DNA of 64,000 nucleotides from Candidatus Gastranaerophilales bacterium (GCA_944323395.1 CALUSI010000003.1:62001-126000); one strand, 5' to 3'. Shown: positions 17,316 through 26,809, counted from the first letter of the stretch. Made by a program: numbers and translations. Notes: generated by a model not told the origin, from the letters alone.

Positions 17316-18964
17316 GTATTTGTTTTTTCATCTGTTGTTTTTAAGCAAAAATCTATCAGTTGATAAACTCGTTCTCTAGAAATTGTATTATCTGAGTAGT
17401 AGTGACCTATACTAAAATCGCTTTTTTTAGAAATATTACAAATCCCGTATTTTTCCGGTTCTCTTATTATATAGGAATTTTTTTCTAAAGAAAAGATTGA
17501 TATGCTAAATCTATCAAATATTTTTTTGTAATTGTCTTTTATGAAGTTAATTGTTTGCCAAATTTCATTTTCTGTTTCACCCGGGAAGCCAAATATGAAT
17601 CCTAATTTGTTTATAATACCTGCTTGTTTTGCATTTTTTAATATATCAGTTCTTGTCTTATAATCTATACCTTTATTCATTATTTTTAATATTCTTTCTG
17701 ACTCAGCTTCATACCCCCAAAAAATACTTCTAAGTCCTGATTGTGCAAGTAAATTGAAAATTTCGTAAGTATATTGATTACTAAATCTCAATCTGCAATC
17801 ATATTTTATTTTTATATCTCTTTTTATTATTTCTTTTGCAAAGTCAACAAAAAAGCGGAATGTTAAAGTTTCATCTATTATGTAAAAATCTTTTATTTTA
17901 TATTTTCTGACTAAATTTTCAAGCATATCAACTGCTGATTTTACATCTAGTATTGAAAATTTGGTTCTGTATGGATATGAAAATGTGCAGAAAGCACATT
18001 TCCCCCAAGGACAGCCTCTAGAAAACTGTATATTTAAAAGTACGTTTTTGGGATAATTCTTCAGATTAATTTTTTTATAAGAAGGTTCCATAATGGAGTT
18101 TATCTCTATGTTATCTACCGGATTTTTTTGTAAAATACCATTACTGTCTCTGTATACTAAACCTGAAACTTCTTTTTCAGAAACTTTTCCTTTTATATAA
18201 TTAGAATATTCTATTATTGCCTTATCTCCATCACCGACAATTATGTTGTCACAATATTTGTCAAAGATTTGTGGAAACTTGATAAAATCGTCCCAGAGTC
18301 TTGTAATAATTGCGCCTCCAAAAACAACTTTTGTATTTTTTGTTGTTTCTTTTATATATTTGCCAAGAGTAAAAGCATAATATATGCTATTCTCAAAAGG
18401 TAAGGAAACTCCTACAAAGTCATATTGATTAAAATTGTATTTATGCCCGTATTTTAATAAGAAGTTGTAGAAAATGTTGTTATCTTTGCTATCTGCGAAG
18501 TCAACTATTTCTGAATAGTTATATGAGTATGAAAATGATTTCCACGGAGCAAATTGGGAGAATGGTGCAAAGGCAACCTTTAATATTTCAATGATTTCTT
18601 TTGGAATTCTTGTTCCTAAACTAATTTCTTTATTTAAATATTCTTTTTTTATTCTTGAGAAATTGTTAATTAAATATTTTATTTTCTCTGGATTGTTTAT
18701 GATTTTTTCATATATTCTTTTTTTCTGATTTTCAGCTTCATTAAAGTTTGTTTTGGTTTTGAGAATTTCATATTCTTTTTTTATATTTTTAATACATTCC
18801 TTAAAATATTTTGGTGTTAGTATTTTATTATACAATTCTGCATTAAAATCTATGCCTTTTACATTGATTTTTGCTTTTTCCATTTGTGCAAGTAATAAAG
18901 GAAGCGCTAATGGAATTGAATCAGGTGCTATATCAAAAGGTAATACTGTGATTAGTGATTTCAT
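17312..18964 (-). CDS. B12-binding-type radical SAM protein, CX4CX2C family (copy 2)
   Basis: 550 residues starting at ATG 18964. Domain order matches copy 1: N-terminal Rossmann-like region (LPFDIAPDSIPLALP, FNAELYN), then radical SAM with C318, C323 and C326 in GCPWGKCAFC (CX4CX2C), then FWGYEAESERIL, NKGIDY and FGFPGETENE. The start overlaps the stop codon of the upstream TupA-like gene by 4 nt, so both are translated from one message. This copy lacks the FPPQW opening of copies 3-5. Substrate unknown. Confidence 0.85.
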   Translation of the reverse strand: MKSLITVLPFDIAPDSIPLALPLLLAQMEKAKINVKGIDFNAELYNKILTPKYFKECIKNIKKEYEILKTKTNFNEAENQKKRIYEKIINNPEKIKYLINNFSRIKKEYLNKEISLGTRIPKEIIEILKVAFAPFSQFAPWKSFSYSYNYSEIVDFADSKDNNIFYNFLLKYGHKYNFNQYDFVGVSLPFENSIYYAFTLGKYIKETTKNTKVVFGGAIITRLWDDFIKFPQIFDKYCDNIIVGDGDKAIIEYSNYIKGKVSEKEVSGLVYRDSNGILQKNPVDNIEINSIMEPSYKKINLKNYPKNVLLNIQFSRGCPWGKCAFCTFSYPYRTKFSILDVKSAVDMLENLVRKYKIKDFYIIDETLTFRFFVDFAKEIIKRDIKIKYDCRLRFSNQYTYEIFNLLAQSGLRSIFWGYEAESERILKIMNKGIDYKTRTDILKNAKQAGIINKLGFIFGFPGETENEIWQTINFIKDNYKKIFDRFSISIFSLEKNSYIIREPEKYGICNISKKSDFSIGHYYSDNTISRERVYQLIDFCLKTTDEKTNT

Positions 18965-19920
18965 AATTTTAAATAATCTCCGAAGATAAAATCATATTTA
19001 TCAGGTATAAAACGAACTAAGCCTGAATTCGGAGTAAATGTTAATTCTAAAAAGTATAATTGATTATCAACTTCTATAAAGTCTACTCTTACGAATTTGA
19101 AATCTTTTGATAATATTCTTGCTAGTTCAATCATTTTTTTTAAATTAGAAGGTTGTGCAACAGGGGAAATTTTTAATTCCTTAATTTGATATACAGGGAT
19201 TACATTCCAGTTTAAATCATAAAATGCAATTTTATTTTTTTGATATGTGCTTGCAAAACACAATGACTCACATATTTGGGGCTCTCCATTGAAGCAATAC
19301 ACCATATAATCTACTATTGGAGAGTTATCTGTATTTCTATATAGTTTTTCAATAATTATTTTAGGTTGAATATTTTTATATTGAAGCTCAAACCCTGCAC
19401 AAAATGCGAAATTATAATCAAGCCAATCATTGAACCTTTTTCTTGTAATCTCATATGCATTTTGTAAAAAGATTTCTTTGTTCTTGACTTTTAATAACAT
19501 TTTTGCACCATGATTAGTTTGCATAAAGAAACTATTTGGAAGTTTTTGAAAGTCAATTTCATCGAAGCAGTTATATATTCCCAAAACTTTTTTTAAATAT
19601 TTTGCGCCGTCTTGTATTCCTTCAGATATTAATTTTTTTATAAAATAATCTCGAACACTTATCTTATCTGTATAGTAAGTTTTTTCTTCTAAATTATCGT
19701 ACAATTTTAACCATTGAATTTTTTCCGTTAATCTTTTTGGATTTTTTAAGTTTAAATTGCATTTCATTTTTGATTTATATATTTTTTTTAAATAAAAAGG
19801 ATATTCCTCTTTTGGTAATTTTTTTAGAAAAGAATATTCTAAATTGTTATACCTACATTTGAATAATGTATTTATTGTTTTATACTTAAAAGAGTCATAT
19901 ATAATTTTAATTAAATTCAC
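18961..19920 (-). CDS. TupA-like ATP-grasp protein
   Basis: 319 residues from a GTG at 19920. A TTG 54 nt upstream is possible but overlaps the divergent GT2 gene. NPKRLTEKIQWLKLYD (about 60-75), YTDKISVRDY and the MQTNHGAKM stretch are signatures of the ATPgrasp_TupA family, and VDFIEVDNQLYFLELTFTPNSG near the end supplies metal and ATP ligands. TupA attaches amino acids to teichuronopeptide; relatives occur in polysaccharide loci and probably form amide or ester links to surface glycans. It forms a 4-nt-overlap operon with the copy-2 radical SAM gene. Confidence 0.78.
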   Translation of the reverse strand: MNLIKIIYDSFKYKTINTLFKCRYNNLEYSFLKKLPKEEYPFYLKKIYKSKMKCNLNLKNPKRLTEKIQWLKLYDNLEEKTYYTDKISVRDYFIKKLISEGIQDGAKYLKKVLGIYNCFDEIDFQKLPNSFFMQTNHGAKMLLKVKNKEIFLQNAYEITRKRFNDWLDYNFAFCAGFELQYKNIQPKIIIEKLYRNTDNSPIVDYMVYCFNGEPQICESLCFASTYQKNKIAFYDLNWNVIPVYQIKELKISPVAQPSNLKKMIELARILSKDFKFVRVDFIEVDNQLYFLELTFTPNSGLVRFIPDKYDFIFGDYLKL

Positions 19921-19973
19921 TATTATAAATCTTTCTAATATAATAATAATAGAATAAAAAGAGGATATTGGCA

Positions 19974-20882
19974 ATGTTTCCGGATGTTAACGAAATAGAG
20001 TTATCTGCAGTTTTGATAATAAATAAGATTTGTAAATATACTTTTGATGCAATTAATTCTATTTTAAATCAGACATATAAAAATTTTGAATTAATAATAA
20101 TAGATAGTAGTAATGATACAAATTTTTATATTTGGCTTAAGCAGTATGTAAAGACTAATATAAAAATTATTTATTTAAAAGATTCTTCAGGGAAATCGAC
20201 AGCAAATCATATAAAAGAAGCTTTTTCTATTGCAAACGGAAAATATGTTGTAATTAATAGTATTTATGATATTTCAGATAAATTTCGCTATGAAAAGCAA
20301 ATTGAGTATATAAAACGGAATAAGAATATTGCGATTTTGGGGACATTTGTTGAGTTTAAAAAATCTTTGATGAGAAAAAATTTGTTTATTAATAAAATAT
20401 ATAAACAAGAAGATTTGGAATTCTGGTTGAATTTTTTTAATCCTATTTATTTCCCGTCCATATTAATAAATAACAAGTTATTGAAAGAAAATGATATAAT
20501 AATACAATCTTCCCTTCCCTACTCTTATGATTATTACCTTTTGTATGAAGTTATTTCAAGAAAACTTAAAGTTGAAAAAATCCCAGAATATTTAGTAAAA
20601 TCAAATTTAAGAATAAAAGAAATTTCGAATTGTACAAAAGCTAATAAGTTAACACAACTAGCTAACAATGAAATAAAATATGGGCTTTTAAAACGATTTT
20701 TTGAAAATAATGATGTATTATATCAAATAATAAATCTTTTTGAAGAATATCCAATTGGGAAGTATAATGATAAAAGGGTAAGAAGTGGGCTTAAACTTAT
20801 GATGGAGGCAAATAAAAAGTTAAATTTATTCCAATCTGAAATAATTGAAAATATTCTTACGCATCCCATTCTTCCTCATTAA
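19974..20882 (+). CDS. family 2 glycosyltransferase-like protein with altered active site
   Basis: 302 residues. ATG 19974 is chosen with GAGG 9 nt upstream; a TTG two codons earlier is an alternative. The GT2 fold is recognisable from SILNQTYKNFELIIID (about 31-46) and KFRYEKQIEYIK (about 100-111). The catalytic DxD (usually DADD) is replaced by NSIYD, and the usual DDGS is DSSND, so the canonical nucleotide-sugar and metal ligands are missing. It may be inactive or use a non-standard mechanism. Its 3' end overlaps the convergent radical SAM gene by 26 nt. Confidence 0.7.
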   Translation: MFPDVNEIELSAVLIINKICKYTFDAINSILNQTYKNFELIIIDSSNDTNFYIWLKQYVKTNIKIIYLKDSSGKSTANHIKEAFSIANGKYVVINSIYDISDKFRYEKQIEYIKRNKNIAILGTFVEFKKSLMRKNLFINKIYKQEDLEFWLNFFNPIYFPSILINNKLLKENDIIIQSSLPYSYDYYLLYEVISRKLKVEKIPEYLVKSNLRIKEISNCTKANKLTQLANNEIKYGLLKRFFENNDVLYQIINLFEEYPIGKYNDKRVRSGLKLMMEANKKLNLFQSEIIENILTHPILPH

Positions 20883-21627
20883 AAGTTGATAATTTCCAAT
20901 TTATAACACGACCATTATTTGTGCAAGTAGCACAATTTGGGGATGATTTATTTAAAAAATTGTATATTTGTTCTGATGAATTTTTATATATGTCTATTCC
21001 ATCGTCAAAATAGAAATTTTTATTAAAATAATTGTTATAAAAATTTCCATAAGCAGAAATTGGACATATATAGAGTTTGCCTTTATATATTTGATGACAT
21101 ATTTTTGCATCACAATTTTTCCAAGTTTTTTCAGCATTATTATGAAAATATTTGGTTTTTCTAAGATAAAATTTTCGACCATCCCAAATGTCCCATATTT
21201 TAACTTCATTTTTGTGTATTAAATCAATGAGCTTACGTCCTTTTTTCATTGTATATGGGTATATAGAAAGTCTTATTTGTATATTATTTCTTTTTAATGA
21301 TTGCCAAAATTTTTCTTTCATTTGAGGTAAAAGGATTCCGTTTGTTGTTAATGTAATAATTATATTAGGACATATTTTTCTGGCTTTATCACATAATATA
21401 TCAATATTAGGATGTAAAAGTGGTTCGCCGCCTAAAATATTAAGCAACTTATAATTTACTTTTTCTGTTACTATTGAAACATTTTTTTCAAATTCTTTAA
21501 TTTCTATTTCATACGGTTTACAAATATTAGAAAAATGTGCGCAACCAAAACAATTCAAGTTGCAATGATTTACAACATGAATTTCAATTCTTTCAAATTG
21601 GTGTTTGTTATAAAAATCTGTATACAT
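20857..21627 (-). CDS. radical SAM protein with C-terminal SPASM-like cysteines (paralogue)
   Basis: 256 residues starting at ATG 21627. CNLNCFGC (about 22-29) is the canonical CX3CX2C motif and GGEPLLHP follows at about 63-70. Later cysteines (CDAKICH, CPISAYG, CATC) could bind an auxiliary cluster. It shares plan and several exact motifs with the protein at 16473-17315. The 3' end overlaps the convergent GT2-like gene by 26 nt. Substrate unknown. Confidence 0.82.
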   Translation of the reverse strand: MYTDFYNKHQFERIEIHVVNHCNLNCFGCAHFSNICKPYEIEIKEFEKNVSIVTEKVNYKLLNILGGEPLLHPNIDILCDKARKICPNIIITLTTNGILLPQMKEKFWQSLKRNNIQIRLSIYPYTMKKGRKLIDLIHKNEVKIWDIWDGRKFYLRKTKYFHNNAEKTWKNCDAKICHQIYKGKLYICPISAYGNFYNNYFNKNFYFDDGIDIYKNSSEQIYNFLNKSSPNCATCTNNGRVINWKLSTFNEEEWDA

Positions 21628-21724
21628 ATTTATTTTGTACTATTTACTACATATTCTTTTTCAACTATTATACTAAATAACTGATTAATATTCTATTTAT
21701 AATAAAATTTTAAAAGGAAAGTAA

Positions 21725-23494
21725 ATGAAAACGTTGTTGATTTTTCCGCCGCAATGGCATCCTGCAACTCCATACTTATCTGTTCCTTTACTTGTTTCAC
21801 AGATGCAAAATGCAGGATTTGAAGCTGAAGGTTGGGATTTAAATGTTGAGTTTTACAATGATATTTTAACAATTGATAATATAAAATCTGTTGTCGATTT
21901 ACTAATGAAAGAATATCGGAATTGTGTTTTGCCAAATGATAGATATGATAAAATATCAACATTATTATGTTCTCAAAAGTATAAAATAGATTTTGCATTA
22001 AAATATGTCGAAGAAGCCAAGTCTATTTTGAAAAGTAATGATTTTTATAATCCTGTATTATTTTTAAAAGCTAAAAAGGTTATTAATTATGCATTGGAAA
22101 TAATATCATTAAAATATTATCCTGTGAAAATTTCATTATCTGATTTTTCATATCCGAGCAAAGATATGACCTATGAAAATATTAAGGAAATATGTGATAA
22201 CCCAAGTAAGAATATATTTTTTGATTATATAAAGAAAAGGCTTGCTAAAAAAAATATTGATGATTATGATCTGGTTGGAGTATCAATTGCTCATACAAAT
22301 CAATTAATTGCTTCATTTACATTAGGAAAATTGTTGAAGGAATACAATAAAGCACATATTACATTTGGAGGAAATTTAGTTACAAGGATTAAGGATATTG
22401 TATTTAAATATAATGAAATATTTGATAAATATACAGATTCACTTTTGGTAGGAAATGGTGAATATTCAATTATCAAACTTGCAAGTGCGATTGAAAATAA
22501 AAAAAGCTTTGATGATGTTGATGGTTTATTCTATAAAAATAAATATAATAAAATTATTTGTAATGAAATGAAGCCATTTAATATGATGAGTTCAATTTCT
22601 GAATTATCTTTTGATGGATACAATCTTAAGAATTATTTTATTCCTGAAATTATTATTCCAATGCAATTAACAAAAGGCTGTTATTGGGGAAAATGTACTT
22701 TCTGTGACTTTTTTTATGGGAAAACTGATTATATACAAGATTCGGTCGAAAATATTGTTAAAAAAATAGAAAAATTGAAAAAAAGATATAATATATCAAA
22801 TTTTGAATTTGTTGATAATGCAGTTTCACCATTATTATATGATAAATTATCTGATGAATTGATTAAAAGAAATTTAAATATATCATTTTATTCTATGGTG
22901 AGATGTGAAAAAACTTTTTCCTTGTCTCTTTTTAAAAAATTAAAAAAAGCAGGATTGAAAATGTTATTGTGGGGAATAGAGTCTGCTTCACCAAAAGTTT
23001 TGGAATTAATGAATAAGGGTATTAATATTGAAAATGTCCGTACTCTTCTAAGCTCTTCTGCAAGCGAGAATATTTGGAATCATGCATATTTTATTTTCGG
23101 TTTTCCTGGAGAAACTCAAATTGATTCTAATATAACTCTTGATTTTATTCTTAAAAATATAAATACAATTGATAGTTATTCCGCACAGCCGTTTACACTA
23201 AATAAACATTCATATTTGAGTAAAAATCCTGATGAATTATACATATATGACATAGAAGATAAAGAAGAATTAATGCCTAATCTTGAATATAAGTCTAATA
23301 TAACATCGAAACAAAAAACTGAAGAAGCACTTATGGCGTTACATAAAACATATTTGCAACAAAATAAACTAACTCTATGGAAAATTCTTACACCTGATGA
23401 ATATTTATTTTTATATGTTATTAAGTATGGCAGAAATTATATAAAAAATTATAAATTTGATCCGGTCAAAGCAAATATCCCTGAAATTCTATAA
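21725..23494 (+). CDS. B12-binding-type radical SAM protein, CX4CX2C family (copy 3)
   Basis: 589 residues, ATG with AAAGGAAAG upstream and a TATAAT at 21698-21703. It opens with LLIFPPQWHPATPYLSVPLL and WDLNVEFYND, shared almost word for word with copies 4 and 5. A helical insert (about 85-180; EEAKSILKSNDFYN) is also shared with copies 4 and 5. The radical SAM motif is C319, C324 and C327 in GCYWGKCTFC (CX4CX2C), followed by WGIESASPKVLELMNKG and FGFPGETQ. No DxHxxG motif is seen, so cobalamin, if bound, would lack the lower His ligand. The last 6 nt overlap the convergent PurD-like gene. Substrate unknown. Confidence 0.87.
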   Translation: MKTLLIFPPQWHPATPYLSVPLLVSQMQNAGFEAEGWDLNVEFYNDILTIDNIKSVVDLLMKEYRNCVLPNDRYDKISTLLCSQKYKIDFALKYVEEAKSILKSNDFYNPVLFLKAKKVINYALEIISLKYYPVKISLSDFSYPSKDMTYENIKEICDNPSKNIFFDYIKKRLAKKNIDDYDLVGVSIAHTNQLIASFTLGKLLKEYNKAHITFGGNLVTRIKDIVFKYNEIFDKYTDSLLVGNGEYSIIKLASAIENKKSFDDVDGLFYKNKYNKIICNEMKPFNMMSSISELSFDGYNLKNYFIPEIIIPMQLTKGCYWGKCTFCDFFYGKTDYIQDSVENIVKKIEKLKKRYNISNFEFVDNAVSPLLYDKLSDELIKRNLNISFYSMVRCEKTFSLSLFKKLKKAGLKMLLWGIESASPKVLELMNKGINIENVRTLLSSSASENIWNHAYFIFGFPGETQIDSNITLDFILKNINTIDSYSAQPFTLNKHSYLSKNPDELYIYDIEDKEELMPNLEYKSNITSKQKTEEALMALHKTYLQQNKLTLWKILTPDEYLFLYVIKYGRNYIKNYKFDPVKANIPEIL

Positions 23495-24763
23495 GCCAAT
23501 ATCTGTTCTGTAAACAATATTTTTGAAAAGTGGTTCTGATTCTATAATATTGTATAGAATGCTTTTTTTGTTTTCTTTACAAACAAGATATATGCAGGAG
23601 CCTTCTTCTAGTATATAATTTGTGTTTTGGGTTCTAGTTTTGTTAAAAAGTACACTGATGTCTTCTTGTATAAATTTATCTATAATGCTTTTTGGAATAA
23701 CTGTATTCTTTATATCATATGGATAACCATTTGGATATAATGCGACAGTTATTAAAGGATTATTTTCATTGAATGGTATTGTTTCAAAGGGTGTAGAGGT
23801 TGCTATGTTAATGGCAAAATCAACAAAGTCAATATTTAAGTTTGAAAATATAATTGCCGATTCCGTTGTACCAAATCTCATATTATATTCCAATAAATGA
23901 TATTGATTGTTAGAAAATATTAATCCTGAGTATATTGGACCAGTAAATTTTGCTTTTAAATTAAGCAATGCCGTCTCAAGTTTTTTATGATAATCATTAA
24001 TAAGATTTTGCTTGTTTTCATCAATAAGCCATTTTGAATAATATGCACCCATACCTGCCGTATTTATCTTCGAATTTTTAGAAATCTTTTTATAATCTTT
24101 TATACAGCATAATGGTATAAGATTTGTTCCGTTCCAGATACAAATGTCTGATAATTCTTCACCTGTGATGTACTGTTCTATAATTAATTTAAATGAAGAT
24201 TCTGATTTGGTTGTTTTAAAATTTTGAATAGATATCTTATTTAATGCATCCATAACATCTTCTGCATTTTCGACAATATATGAGCCCAAACCTTTAGCGT
24301 ATCCATCATTTTTGATGACTAATGGGTAATTAAAAAGTTTTATTTTTTGATTTAACTCTCCTAAATTTTTGCAAACTTCAAATTTAGGAATGGGAATATT
24401 AAAATTTGAAGCAAAAATCTTACCAAATTCTTTCGAGGATTCAAGTCTGGCCCAAGATTTAGTGGCGCCCAGTGTTAATATCCCTTGTTTCCTAAATGCA
24501 GAAATAATACCATTTGCATTTATTTCAGAATCACAAATGAATAGATTGATGTTATTTTTTAATGCAAAATTTACTAATTCATTTCCATCTAAGTCCACAG
24601 GAATTCCTAAATTTTTAACAATCTTATTTTTTCCAAAAATGTATAATTTCTTACACTTTGGAGATTTTTTTATATTTTGGGCAATAATGTAAGAAGATGC
24701 GCTGTCTCCATACAATAGTATATTAATTTTGTAACTTTTAAAAATGTCATTATTTATTTTCAT
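23489..24763 (-). CDS. PurD-like ATP-grasp ligase
   Basis: 424 residues from ATG 24763. It has the layout of phosphoribosylamine-glycine ligase: an N-terminal Rossmann part (ILLYGDSASSYIIAQ), an ATP-grasp core with PLVIKNDGYAKGLGSYIV (about 147-164), TAGMGAYY (compare TGGMGAY of PurD), GPIYSGLIF, and LLEYNMRFGTTES (compare the ARFGDPE metal site). The typical PurD signatures are altered, and the gene sits among radical SAM genes rather than purine genes. It is therefore probably a repurposed ligase joining a carboxylate to an amine. The start lacks a clear Shine-Dalgarno. It is divergent from the 55-residue peptide gene, with 43 nt between start codons. Confidence 0.75.
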   Translation of the reverse strand: MKINNDIFKSYKINILLYGDSASSYIIAQNIKKSPKCKKLYIFGKNKIVKNLGIPVDLDGNELVNFALKNNINLFICDSEINANGIISAFRKQGILTLGATKSWARLESSKEFGKIFASNFNIPIPKFEVCKNLGELNQKIKLFNYPLVIKNDGYAKGLGSYIVENAEDVMDALNKISIQNFKTTKSESSFKLIIEQYITGEELSDICIWNGTNLIPLCCIKDYKKISKNSKINTAGMGAYYSKWLIDENKQNLINDYHKKLETALLNLKAKFTGPIYSGLIFSNNQYHLLEYNMRFGTTESAIIFSNLNIDFVDFAINIATSTPFETIPFNENNPLITVALYPNGYPYDIKNTVIPKSIIDKFIQEDISVLFNKTRTQNTNYILEEGSCIYLVCKENKKSILYNIIESEPLFKNIVYRTDIGL

Positions 24764-24772
24764 CAATAATTA

Positions 24773-24781
24773 TGTTATAAT
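24773..24781 (+). promoter_or_regulatory. extended -10 promoter of the small peptide gene
   Basis: TGTTATAAT (TGnTATAAT) is a perfect extended -10 element 25 nt upstream of the peptide start codon. No good -35 box is visible, as is common with extended -10 promoters. It lies between the divergent PurD-like gene and the peptide gene. Confidence 0.55.
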
Positions 24782-24806
24782 AATATTAAGAAAAAGGAAA
24801 GTTATA

Positions 24807-24974
24807 ATGTTTTTTGATAAATTTTTTAAACATAAAGATGATAATTCTGAAATGTCAGGGGGAGCTGCTAATCTTAATATAGAAGATAGAGCATTAACAG
24901 AAGCTGATTTTTCAGAAGATGATGACTTCTTTGTTGATATTGAATCTTGGGGTGAAAGAATCGCCATTAAATAG
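24807..24974 (+). CDS. 55-residue acidic peptide, candidate radical SAM substrate
   Basis: A short gene with a good Shine-Dalgarno (AAGGAAAG, 5-nt spacing) and its own extended -10 promoter; a longer in-frame start at 24744 lacks a site. It ends 17 nt before the copy-4 B12-type radical SAM gene, so the two are probably co-transcribed. The basic/aromatic N-terminus (MFFDKFFKHK) is followed by SGG at 17-19, an acidic stretch (about 26-46, ten Asp/Glu) and a C-terminal DIESWGERIAIK. It has no Cys, no signal peptide and no membrane segment. A leader followed by a core after GG would fit a ribosomally made, modified peptide. This is inference, and an adaptor or regulatory peptide is also possible. 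Confidence 0.6.
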   Translation: MFFDKFFKHKDDNSEMSGGAANLNIEDRALTEADFSEDDDFFVDIESWGERIAIK

Positions 24975-24991
24975 TTCTCGGTAGAATAGAT

Positions 24992-26779
24992 ATGGATGTT
25001 GTACTTTTTTTTCCGCCGCAGTGGAATCCTGCTGCTCCATATTTGTCTGTTCCATTGTTGGCAGGTCAGTTGTCATCAGCTGGGTATGATGTTTTTTGTT
25101 GTGATTTGAATATAAATTTTTATAATGATAATCTAACAAAATCTAAGTTATTAGAATCAGTTCGCTTCGCAGAAGATTATCTTAAAAAATATAGTAGAGA
25201 TTATAACTTTTTGCATCTAAAAAACTTTGAAACACTTAGTCTTGAACAAAAAATTATTGTTTTAAGATATGAGAAAATTCTTAAATATTTTTCTGAATAT
25301 GGAAATCTTCTTGATAAAGTAATTAATGATATTCATATTGCTCTAAATATTATGAAATCAGAAAAATACTATAATCCTAAACTATTGTATAAAGCAAAAA
25401 TAATTATTGAACTTGCTTTGGACATTATTTCTTTGCCATTTTATCCAAGCTGTATTGATACAGGAAGATATTATAGTTCGTTATTTGATATGTCATACCA
25501 AAGTATTAAGTATCAGGTTGAAAATTCTGACTTAAATATGTTTTATGATTATTTTAAGAATAAACTCCATAATCAGTATATGGGTTGTAGTATATATGGG
25601 ATTTCAATTGCAGCAGAAAGTCAAGTTGTAGCAGCATTGACACTCGCGAAATTATTAAAGCAAAGAGAAAATTCTAAGGTTATATTAGGTGGAAGTCTTA
25701 TTTCAAGAATTAAGTCATCTTTATTAAAGCATAAAGAAATATTTGATGAATATTGTGATTATATTATTCCAGAAGATGGTGAAATATCAATTATTGAGAT
25801 AGTAAATGCAATTAAAGGTAAATATCCAATAAATTGTGTGAAAAATTTAATATACAAAAAAAATGATTTCGAGGTTATCCAGAATGATAAGAATATTGAA
25901 ATAAATGTAGATAAAATAGTACGTCCATCATTGCAAGGTTTTTATTTAGATAAATATTTTTCTCCTGATATAGTGATGCTTTTACAAATGTCAAAAGGCT
26001 GTTATTGGGGGAAATGCATTTTTTGTTCTTTTTCATACAAGAAAAGATATGCACATAGAAAAATAGAAGAAATTGTAAATGAAATAAAATATTATATTAA
26101 AGAATATAATATTAAATATTTCAGATTTACGGATGATGCGATTCCCCCGGAATTTTTTAAGCAATTGGCAAATGCATTTATCAGTCACAAGTTAAATATA
26201 AAATACATTGCCTTTGCGAGATTTGAAGATGATTTCTCACTTGATTTATTAAAATTAATACATGAGTCAGGTTGTGAGCTTATACAATGGGGTTTAGAAA
26301 CTTCATCAAAAAGGTTGCTTAATTTTATTAATAAGGGAACAGAAAATACTAATATTGTAAAAATATTAAAAGATTCAGATTCGGCTGGTATTTCTAATTT
26401 TGTATTTATTATGAATGGCTTACCTTCTCAAACTTTTGAAGAAGCTAAAGATACATTTGAGTTCGTAAAAGCAAATTGGAAATATATTATGGGTTATACA
26501 ATTTCAAGGTTTTTTATGGAGAAAACTTCCATTTTAACTGATAATTATACAGAGTATGGTATTAGTGAGATTACGAAAGATGAAACATTTTTGGCGCATT
26601 ATAACATAAATGGTGATATTTTAGATAGTGATAAATTAAAAGAAATAAAGAAAATTTACCAGGATTGTTTATGCAAAAATGGTAATAAAATTCATTTGAC
26701 TTCTTTTTTATTAACAGATTATATCTTTTTGTATATACTAAAATATGGAAAAGAATATGTTAAAACGTGTAGTATATGA
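24992..26779 (+). CDS. B12-binding-type radical SAM protein, CX4CX2C family (copy 4)
   Basis: 595 residues starting at ATG 24992 with only a weak Shine-Dalgarno; translation may be coupled to the peptide gene 17 nt upstream. It shares with copies 3 and 5 the opening FPPQWNPAAPYLSVPLL, DLNINFYND, and the helical insert (about 110-200). The cluster motif is C337, C342 and C345 in GCYWGKCIFC (CX4CX2C). WGLETSSKRLLNFINKG follows, and the FGFPGET motif is changed to MNGLPSQT. Position directly after the peptide makes it the leading candidate modifying enzyme. Substrate unknown. Confidence 0.87.
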   Translation: MDVVLFFPPQWNPAAPYLSVPLLAGQLSSAGYDVFCCDLNINFYNDNLTKSKLLESVRFAEDYLKKYSRDYNFLHLKNFETLSLEQKIIVLRYEKILKYFSEYGNLLDKVINDIHIALNIMKSEKYYNPKLLYKAKIIIELALDIISLPFYPSCIDTGRYYSSLFDMSYQSIKYQVENSDLNMFYDYFKNKLHNQYMGCSIYGISIAAESQVVAALTLAKLLKQRENSKVILGGSLISRIKSSLLKHKEIFDEYCDYIIPEDGEISIIEIVNAIKGKYPINCVKNLIYKKNDFEVIQNDKNIEINVDKIVRPSLQGFYLDKYFSPDIVMLLQMSKGCYWGKCIFCSFSYKKRYAHRKIEEIVNEIKYYIKEYNIKYFRFTDDAIPPEFFKQLANAFISHKLNIKYIAFARFEDDFSLDLLKLIHESGCELIQWGLETSSKRLLNFINKGTENTNIVKILKDSDSAGISNFVFIMNGLPSQTFEEAKDTFEFVKANWKYIMGYTISRFFMEKTSILTDNYTEYGISEITKDETFLAHYNINGDILDSDKLKEIKKIYQDCLCKNGNKIHLTSFLLTDYIFLYILKYGKEYVKTCSI

Positions 26780-26809
26780 TATTATAAAAAAATAATAGAA
26801 GTAGGGAAA

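Noticed and set aside
21693-21998. A minus-strand frame over the start of radical SAM copy 3
   Set aside because: It is antisense to the conserved FPPQW region of the copy-3 gene, whose start has a clear Shine-Dalgarno.
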